Source of the DNA: Dichomitus squalens LYAD-421 SS1
Taxonomy: Eukaryota; Basidiomycota; Agaricomycetes; Polyporales; Polyporaceae
NCBI RefSeq assembly: GCF_000275845.1
Contig: NW_006766891.1
Location: 105,562 to 169,561 of the forward strand
Direction: 5' to 3'
Length of the DNA stretch: 64,000 nt
Below the pieces are notes generated by a model. The model was not told the DNA's origin, searched no databases, and saw nothing but the letters and a program-made list of their open reading frames with translations. The position numbers were made by a program, and so were the translations under genes. Position 1 is the stretch's first letter; every line of letters starts with the position of its first letter. Shown one piece after another: positions 56,014 through 64,000 of the stretch.

Positions 56014-59000
56014 TCAGAACGACTCGATCGGACTAGCGGAGAGCCCTGGGTCGTTGACCCTGGAGGAAGAACCTGCATCGCTTACGGACGCCGAGTTCAG
56101 AGAAGTGGGTATGGACGCCTGACGTCGGAGGGAGCGCCGCGGGCGAGTAGAAACGGCAGGAGCGGCGGGTTTGGTCGGTGAAATTCTCGACGTCTCTAGT
56201 ACGGACTCTTTGGCTGCGGAGGGCGAATTAAAAGCCCCGAGCCTAGGGAGGCGAATCTTGAGAGTCGGAGTAGCCTCCGGTTTGGGATCCGCGGATGCGA
56301 CAGGTGTCTTGCCGTTCACCGTGGGCGGAGTGCTAGGCTTCGATGCACGAGACGTGCCATTTGCCTTCTTCCTAGAAGCCGAGGCAAGGGGTATATCCAA
56401 CGTCGGGGGGTCAGCGTCCGGATCTGGCTTGATGGTCACAGCGCGCGAGGACGAAGATTTCGCTGGCTGCCGATTCCTTTTCGGCCTGCCCGAGACGGAT
56501 GCCGAAGGAACCTCTGTCGCGTCAGAAGCAGTCTTGTCGCTTTCCGTGGTAGTGGATGCGGTTCCGTTCACGGCCGGAGCATGAGAGGCACTATCAGCCG
56601 CCTCGGGTGGTCGGGCTGCCTTCCGACGGGCGTCGGGACGTTTCCCGGATGAGATGACGAGAGGCGGAAGGTCGAAGTCGATGGCCATTATATCGCCATC
56701 CCCGGAACGACCCGATCTCCTAGTGGAATGAGACCGGGAAGGGGCAACGCGTGCGGCACGCTTGGGACGTGTGGTATTTCCTCCAGCGATGCTAGTAGAC
56801 GCAGCGCCGCTCTGCGATCTATCCAGCGCAGTCTACATTAAGGGGACACATGAGAATGTCGCAAGGACACAGATATAATTGGCAAACGCACCTGCGATGT
56901 GCCTTCTTCTACTTTGATGCGCTTTGCTCCGTGAACGCCATTGACATTACCTCGAGCACGGTCCTCGCCAGGGACACGAGAATCGGAAGAGCTTTGCAAA
57001 CGTAGGTTGCACAGCATCTACAGCAACAAAAGGCCTCGGTTTCACGTCAAACTCTTCGGGGCATGCCTCCTCACCTGAGCAAAGTTAACATCATCCATTG
57101 AGTACATCGCAGGCTCCATCGAGAATGGCGGGACGCTATCATGCTCATCGAGGGAGCTCAAGGACGTTAAGGGTGACGACATGGCACTTGACCCATCGAT
57201 CTCCCTGTTAAGAGCATGCGTCAAGATAATGTGAAGGCACCTCAAACAGCCACTGACGTTACAGACGCGGATTCGCCCCGGCGATTCTTCGCTACCTTGT
57301 CCCAGAAGTCGAGCGTGATGATCCTCTCCGGGACCCGATACCGACGACCGTTGATGAGTACTTCGTCCACGTTGACCTTGTCCGGCACGATTGCGGGAGG
57401 TGGTGCGGAGTCGGCTTGTATGATTTCAATGTTACCGTTATTCCACTGTCGGGGCTTCATGATATCGATGGGTGTAGCATTCGCCCGAGGAATACGACGT
57501 TTCGGTTGCTAAGACGCATCTGTGATTAGGAACCATGCCAATATCAGACCGACGAAGGCCTACCAATGTGTGCTCGGCGTGGTTTGGACACATCCATTTC
57601 TTCGACCAAGGCGGCATGGTAATCATGGGAGGATCGAGACAATCGAGGTGCCAATGTAAATGACAATAGTCGCATGAGATGATGGCCCGACCCGTCTCGT
57701 AGTTCGGGACATTGGTCGAAGTCGATCGTCGTGCTCGCTTAGCAGTGGGCGAATCCGCAGCCAAACCAGGAGGAAGTGCGGATGTACCACAGCGGAAGCA
57801 AAGGACAGGCTCGCCGTTGCGATCCTTCAGTCTGTACGGATCGCGATCCTCAAGCTGCCCATGTCGACTGGTGGCATCTGTCCGTGAGAGGCTGCTCAGT
57901 GGGAACGAAAGAGATATCTCACTTGAAACGAGCTTGTTTCACTTCAGACATATCTTGATAAGTGCCTCTCGTTCCGGTACCCACTGGAGGGGTTGTGAGG
58001 GGACTGAGATAGCGGTGCTGAAGACATCGTGACTCACCGTCTTTGAAAAAAGAGCGTACGTCCTGGGGCAATTGGAATTCAGTTGGTGTCCTGTGTCCAA
58101 GTTCGTGGACGAGTGGTCCCATGAATTTGAGAGAGGCAGGCGGTTTGGGTGGAGGGCGCTATCGCGTGGCACTGATCAACTTGCGATACGGGGGAAGACC
58201 TACGGCACTTACCTGTTCCAGTAGACATGCCGGACAAAACCATCTAGATTCGCCCTCCGGAAGGTCGCTCGCCTCCATGGGCGGATCTAGACATAGCCAG
58301 TGGAAAGCCTTTGTACATCCATCGCAGTACACGAGCGCACCCAACGACCGACATGCAGAGCAATGGTCCTCATTGGGCTACACTGCTGCTTAATTCGATG
58401 CAGATGGTCCGGGCGGGTCAAGAAGGACTCACGAATCCAGCGGGGGCATGCTCGCTCAGGGATACCACAGTCGGCTCCTCCTTCACCCTCACCGCATCCC
58501 GCTCCCGCTCCTTTCCCTTCTCCTTGTCCTTCTGGGGCCGGGCGCGTTGCCTTTTGGAAGGTGGCTCAGCGGACTCCGGAGGCGAGTCATCCCCATGGAC
58601 GGATGTTGCGCGGGACACCATGGCGTCGTCAGAGTCAAGTGATAGGTGTTGGGGATCAAAGTCCGACAGGGCATGCGATGACGAAGCGGTCGCTTCCGGC
58701 ATCGGGATAGGTTCTGACGACGGCGCCACTGCAGCCAAGCTGCGAGCGGATGCACGCTGTGACCTGCTGCTCTCGGCGCTGCGGAGGCAGGGGACAATGG
58801 GCGAAAGAGGGGGCAAATTTTGCGGGCAGAGGTTCGAGGTGTTCGTTTGTGTAAAGTAGAACCGGAACGATAATCAGGAGGTCAGTTGAGCTCTGCTTGT
58901 TGAGACGATGTGAAGACGTACCCTTTATCCAAACGAGCGCGTTTCCTCCGAGCCCCGTCGAGGTCGGCGGGAGCTGCGGAAAGAGCAGCCATCGCAAAGT

Positions 59001-59223
59001 GCGTGGTATATGTTGTTCCTGGGTCCGCCGAGGGCAGATAAGAGTAGGACACCGAAGATTTTTTGTGGTCTTTTCGCGGAACACCAGCCTGTTGAATTGA
59101 AGCTAGAGGGGGTGGACCAGGTAAGATCTCCGTAGCCAGAGACGGATCACCTTCGAGGTGGGGTGGTTGTGACACGGAGACCCCTGGCTGCAGGTATGCG
59201 GGTGCGCTCTCTACCGACGCCAT
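56014..59223 (-). CDS. double PHD-finger protein, Rco1-like (Rpd3S/Clr6-type complex)
   Basis: Likely subunit of the small histone deacetylase complex that reads histone tails on transcribed genes. The start MASVESAPAYLQPGVSVSQ is followed by a long disordered Ser/Pro/basic region with a putative nuclear signal (PSKRQRARPQKDKEK). PHD finger 1 is HCSACRSLGALVYCDGCTKA, then FHWLCLDPPM and WFCPACL (C4HC3). A link FMGPLVHELGHRTPTEFQLP follows. PHD finger 2 starts VLCFRCG, has a long loop with PPGLAADSPTAKRARRSTS, then IISCDYCHLHWHLDCLDPPM and WMCPNH. The spacing with an insertion in finger 2 is the hallmark of Rco1. After QPKRRIPRANATPIDIM and VLINGRRYRVPERIITLDFW the C-terminal third is low-complexity, basic and rich in RPKR and PRRSLRR motifs. 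About 900 aa in about nine exons. Confidence 0.85.
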
Positions 59224-61268
59224 CCCTTGGCCGTTCTAGCGTATGTGAGATGGAAGGCCGAACCACGAGAATCGCGTGGAGGAATCTGGGCCTTTGCTGA
59301 GCCAGTGGGATGGGAGAGGCCAACTCGGTCAGTGGCGATGATGGGAGCGAGCGACAAGCTTCCGCTCCTTGTCGCACAATCTCATCCTCGGCCATCCTCA
59401 TTCGAATTCTCATACACGCGAAATATATTTTGTCGGTGCCGCTCCCTATCACCATACACGAGAGTAGGATCATATACACTATGCAGTCTCGCTCTATGTC
59501 GAGCTACTAGTCATCCCCTAATCATGAGCACAAACACGACAGCGCCGACATGACCAACGCGCAATCCAGCAGCACGACGTCTGTCACGGCTGAGCACACT
59601 GAATATCTCACAGTGCAAGAGTTCTCGTAGACGTTACTGCAGTGACGTCAAGGAAGAGTGATGAGAAGCGGGTTTGACTGAGAAAGAGTATAAGAGCAGA
59701 CTCACCCAGGTCCTAGCAAGAGCCATATTCAACGTCCTCCATGTGACAGCGGACAGAGCCCCACCCTGTCGTTTTGTGATGGTTTCGTAGCTGCGATACT
59801 ACAAACCGGGTTGGTAGCCACGTTGACAAAAAAGGTGAATCTTGTGAACAGAGTGTCCTTTCTGGTGATGACACTCGTTCGCCGAACTCAGTCTGGCGGA
59901 AGTGGGTACCTGGCGAAGTGCAGGGATGAGCCCTGTTCAATTACGCATTAAAGCGTATGCGCGAAACTCGCGGTTTGAACGTTGCCGCAAGACCCGGGCA
60001 GGGCACAAGTAGATGGTGTTCCGCGTGGACTCTACAACACCAGACCCCGAGCGGGCGTTCCGTCTCATGGATCGACATACCTTGACCTCGAGTCATCTTC
60101 GTCGGTCGCCGCCACGGATGCCTCGGTTGCGCTAGGTATGGAGCTACGGGTTGTCACGATCATGCCCCGAACCCGCGCTTTCAGATCTGCCCACTAGCCT
60201 CAAGATTTCGAAGCTGGTACTGCTAGCAGCGTTGTTGTCCTACATATTCAGACTTTGTAAGTTGCAGGCTGCCAATGAGCGGTGGAATAATCATGACATT
60301 ACGCCATAGTAAACAACACCAATGCTGTAACTCTCCTGTTCCTTGTCAGAAGGAGGCGATAGAAGTGGTGTCGACAAAAAAGGGTAGTAAGACGTCCTTG
60401 AGCGGGGGTCAAATGCAAGCGTGGGGCCTCTCCAGGCTGTAACGGACAGCCAGAGGACTGCGCAGCGACCGCCTGGCGCGTCTGTACCGTCGGTAGCGGC
60501 CCGACTTCCGACTCCGAGCTGCGAGCGCGGTCCCCTTCGCGCATCATCTTCGCATTCTGAAGATCTGACCTTACCTTGACTTTCACACTTCATCTAGAGA
60601 GGCTAGTGCAAGTGACAACGACAGACCTAGACTAGGGCTCGACATTTATACGTCCCGCCTGCTGTCGCGCATAGGCATGTTACACTCACGTCGCGAAGCC
60701 CTACCTAGATGGCAAACGTGCAAAGAGTATACCGTCAAGTAGCTCATTCCTGGTCTTCTTTTATATAGAATCAATGCATCCACAAGGCTTCCGTTGGAGC
60801 ATTCGCGCCTCCCTAGGAAAACACTCTGCCTAGTGCGGTTGCAAGCTATTCGTACCTGAGCGACGCATCTCACGTTACTTGCGAATCTCCCAGGCGTGTC
60901 ATGAAGAAACTGCTGGGAAGCAATATGAAGTTGAGAGGCTTAGTCTTCAAGGCCTCGTTTCGCAGCGTGCACTTACCGCCGCTGTCCAGACCCTTCATCA
61001 ACCTTACAGCGCGGGCTACGGCATTGGGTGGTCAACCAGTGCACAAACGTGCATCCTACCACCGTTCCCTATTCGCCCGTCATGGCCTAGGTCCTCTGCC
61101 GTCTTAGACAGACCAAAAAACTTCATGGGAGGATGCCAAACGTAACGTGATCAGTGCTGCACCTCACCTAGTACAAATGGAGCGCGTCATTAGCCTTTCA
61201 ACTCGCTGCGGTTCGCCCCCAACCCTCCTGTGTTACGCCCACGCTACGACCACAGACCTCTCTCCAAA
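59224..61268. other. 2-kb divergent intergenic region, no gene seen
   Basis: Lies between the PHD gene (minus) and SurE (plus). Only short frames occur, none with a family motif or consistent exon chain. A lineage-specific gene could be hidden here, but I cannot support one. Confidence 0.45.
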
Positions 61269-62698
61269 ATGTGGAAGCTCTCCGCGCTCCTCCTCGCTTT
61301 CGTGTCCTGTGCCGCAGGTCTCAACATTCTGGTCACGAATGATGACAGTTGGGCTTCTGCCAACATCCGGTACGTGCGCCGTATACTTCGCCGCATCTAT
61401 GTGTTTACGTCCTGCCTATGCTATAGTGCGGCGTTTGACGCGCTGAAGGCAGATGGGCATAATGTCCTTTTGGTTGGGTGAGCTGCGCAATGCCGCTTGT
61501 ATCCAATCGGGAGACTCGGTGTTGACACGACCAATAGGCCAGCGATTCAGCAATCTGGTAAGGGAGGCACCTTCGTCCTTCCTACGACAAATATCACGCA
61601 TCCTGGTGGCGAGTTCGACTCCATTCCTGCTGGTGCTCCCTTCTTTGGCGCCGACTCGCAGAACGGCGACCTGTGTGAGTGGCAGCTCTTAACGGGGTAG
61701 TCGCCGAAGTCAGATGCGCTAACATGAGGTTGCCTGTCCAGTTTACTTCAATGGAACGCCTTCGGCCACTGTAAGTACATCCTATCTAGGCAACGCTGAA
61801 TCAGCACTGATACGCTTGCCTGTGGTGATAGGTCACGTTCGGAATCGATATCATTGCTCCCAAAAAGTTTGGCAGCACTCCCATCGACCTCGTGGTCTCC
61901 GGTCCTAATGAAGGCCAGAACAACGGCCCCTTCTTGTACACACTGAGTGGTACCATCGGTGCGACCTATACCGCTGTTGAGCGCGGCGTGAGACGCACAC
62001 ACGGTTCTCGGATTGTGTCATGTACTCATTGGTGGGATAGATTCCTGCTATTGCCTTCTCTGCGGGCAACGGCACCCACCGCTCTTTCACTACCAACACG
62101 GGCGAGCCCAACGACCCAGCGAACCTGGCCGCTCAGGTCGTGAAGAATTTGGTAGCCATTATCGCGGCCGGCGTGAATGCGAGCCAGGAGCGGCTCCTCC
62201 CGCTTGGCGTTGGCCTCAAGTTCGTTCATCTACAATCTTTCCGGTGGCTAGCAGCTGACATTCCGTTCGCAGTGTTAACATCCCAACATTTGGCCCCGCC
62301 AGCAACTGCACCGCGCCTCCGTTCGTCTTCACTCGCTTGACCGGAGGTGCGACCGTCAATTCGATTGCCATAGACAACACCACTGGGTTGCCCGTTGAAG
62401 TCGATCTGTGCGTTTTCTTGGACGAATGAATACTGGTGCTGTACTGACTGAGCGCGCAGTGTCGCGACTGGCGTGAACTCCAACATCAATGGGGTTCGCG
62501 AGGACCCTGGTAAGCATCCCGCAATGCATTCTATCCTACTGTGCTAACAAGTGTCCTTATCCTCTAGGCGAGACTCCGACTAGCGCGGACTGCTTCACTG
62601 CCGTCAGCATTTTCTCTGTTGATTACGATGCTCCTGAGCGCATCGCTCGCCCAATCCAGCACCGTCTCCGGAACAGCATCCGTTCGACTCAGTTCTGA
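61269..62698 (+). CDS. secreted SurE-type acid phosphatase / 5'(3')-nucleotidase
   Basis: Metal-dependent phosphatase of the SurE fold; in fungi this class is exported. Signal peptide MWKLSALLLAFVSCAAG is followed directly by LNILVTNDDSW, the SurE N-terminal metal motif (TNDDS). Then NIRAAFDALKADGHNVLLVG; PAIQQSGKGGTF; an FGAD segment; VTFGIDIIAP; LVVSGPNEGQNNG, the SGxNxG-type active-site loop; TLSGTIGATYTAVERGIPAI, with the conserved SGTVGA-like turn; FSAGNGTHRSF; and LPLGVGLNVNIP. It ends PERIARPIQHRLRNSIRST. About 310-330 aa in about nine exons, including very short ones around 61735-61770. Several N-glycosylation sequons (NIT, NGT, NAS, NCT) fit secretion. It has no membrane helix beyond the signal peptide. 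Confidence 0.9.
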
Positions 62699-63049
62699 AA
62701 GGGTTCTATAGCATAATGTTGCGTATTTTACGATAAGTATGACGACGTGTAGGAAGCCTTGGTCAACGGTCACCTGGATAGGGCCGAGCCGTATAGGGAT
62801 CTAATGACTTCGTACGGCAAATGATGGATGATCATTCAATGACTGCAGAACGCGTGCAAACTTGTGTATTGTCCAAGAACCACTTTGCGCGGGTTGAGAT
62901 TGGAATTTGAGTCGGGCGTGAAATCCGAAGCCACCCGCTGCCATTCAGGTCAAATGAGCGTGGAGGGACCAAACTTTCGTGCATGCCTATTGTGGTGGCG
63001 TCAAAGTGAGCCGCGTCCAGGACAAATAGTCGTACACAACGCGTTCATC
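62699..63049. other. SurE 3' flank and PRP38 promoter
   Basis: About 0.35 kb, no gene seen. Confidence 0.45.
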
Positions 63050-64000
63050 ATGGCCAACACCACCGTCCGCGGGGCAACCGCTATTCATGGCCAGAATCCT
63101 CAGGTGAGACCATTGTGACCCTCCAGATGGGAGACTTCCATAGCTGAATGTACAGTACCTAGTCGAATCTGTGATCCGGAATCGTATCTATGACTCAAGC
63201 TACTGGAAGGAGCACTGTTTTGCGCTTACCGGTATGTTGCTTTCGCTACCTTGAAGGCATTACCGACTGAGGGTGTCCGTGTAGCCGAAACGTTGATTGA
63301 TAAAGCTATTGAGCTGAAGGCGATCGGTGGTGTTTACGGCAACCAAAAGCCTACGGAGTTCCTATGTCTACTCCTCAAGCTCCTCCAAATTCAGCCGGAG
63401 AAGGAGATTCTGCTGGAGTACTTGCAGGCGGACGAGTTCAAGTGAGTACGAACCGATGGCACTCGACTGTGACACAGTCCAACCCTGGCTTCGTCAGGTA
63501 TCTACGGGCACTCGCTGCATTCTACATACGGATGACCTTCCGACCAGCGGAAGTCTATGAAATCCTGGAGCCTTTGCTCAAGGACTATCGAAAATTGCGT
63601 TACTTGGGAATGGGTATGTGTCTTTGTTCACGTATCGCTTCCCTTTCTCACATACGATCCCAGGGGGTTACACGCTGACGCATATGGACGAGTTTGTGGA
63701 CCAGCTATTGACCGAGGAGCGTGTGTGCGACTTGATCCTCCCCAGGATCACCAAGCGAGATGTCTTAGAGGACTTGGGAGAGATTGGGCCGAGGAAGAGT
63801 AGGCTGTTGGACGCTATGGAGGGCAAAAGTGACCACGAGAGAAGTAGGAGCAGGAGTAGAAGTCGGAGCACGGACAGGAGCAGAAGCAGAAGCCGGGACG
63901 GCAGTCCACGACGCCCGGCAGGTGCGAGGAGTCCTTCGTCTTCAAGAAGCTCTAGTCGAGGACGGAGTGCTAGCAAGTCTCGCTCGCCCTCGGTCGGGTC
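63050..64000 (+). CDS. PRP38: pre-mRNA-splicing factor PRP38 with RS tail (cut by the window end)
   Basis: Component of the U4/U6.U5 tri-snRNP and B complex, required for spliceosome activation. Start MANTTVRGATAIHGQNPQ, intron, then YLVESVIRNRIYDSSYWKEH, CFALTAETLIDKAIELKAIG, GVYGNQKPTEFLCLLLKLLQ, IQPEKEILLEYLQADEFKY, LRALAAFYIRMTFRPAEVYE, LEPLLKDYRKLRYLG and YTLTHMDEFVDQLLTEERVC, the complete PRP38 fold. After LPRITKRDVLEDLGEIGPRKS comes a C-terminal domain of alternating Arg-Ser repeats with DGSPRRPAG, still open at base 64000. Animal PRPF38A also has an RS tail; budding yeast Prp38 does not. The stop is outside the window. Confidence 0.95.

Overview
This window is nuclear DNA of a filamentous basidiomycete, most likely an Agaricomycete. 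The evidence is very dense short GT-AG introns (about 45-60 nt), several exons under 35 nt, a secreted multicopper laccase with Phe at the axial position typical of wood- and litter-decay fungi, and gene families such as TMA7, Rco1-like PHD proteins, SurE-type phosphatases and multi-spanning membrane proteins of the Agaricomycete type. Genes lie on both strands at roughly one per 2.5 kb. No rRNA, tRNA, CRISPR or transposon gene could be supported.

Layout. 0-10 kb: 3' tail of a truncated gene, RNA 3'-phosphate cyclase (+), GPI-anchored GH13 enzyme of the AgtA glucanotransferase type (-), TMA7 (+), a small hypothetical protein with its own TATA box (-), anaphase E2 UBE2C/Ubc11 (-). 10-20 kb: a very large sacsin-like GHKL ATPase with a C-terminal HExxH motif (-), queuine tRNA-ribosyltransferase accessory subunit QTRT2 (+), mitochondrial nuclease NUC1/EndoG (-). 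21-22 kb: a small secreted-protein gene interrupted by a family of near-identical ~77 nt intron-like repeats. This is the most unusual feature of the window. 22.6-29 kb: Cdc50/Lem3 flippase subunit (-), MFS sugar transporter (-), seven-helix-type membrane protein (+). 29.7-35 kb: a damaged GH105-like glycosidase (-) and a secreted S9-like alpha/beta hydrolase (+). 35-43 kb: NOT1 scaffold of CCR4-NOT (-). 43-48 kb: a chorismate-lyase-like protein (+) and laccase (+). 48-56 kb: MCM-binding protein (+), phosphoglucomutase/phosphoribomutase (-), BAHD acyltransferase (-). 56-64 kb: Rco1-like double-PHD protein (-), secreted SurE phosphatase (+), splicing factor PRP38 (+, cut by the window end).

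How they fit together. Most genes are unlinked housekeeping functions: RNA processing and turnover (RtcA, NOT1, PRP38, QTRT2), cell cycle and replication (UBE2C, MCMBP), chromatin (Rco1-like) and mitochondria (NUC1). They are interspersed with secreted or wall enzymes (glucanotransferase, laccase, SurE, alpha/beta hydrolase) and transport genes. No metabolic gene cluster is evident, although laccase and the BAHD transferase lie within 8 kb of each other. Exon coordinates were built by hand from splice sites, frame and family similarity. The exon sums of RtcA, the glucanotransferase, TMA7, UBE2C and QTRT2 all come out as multiples of three.
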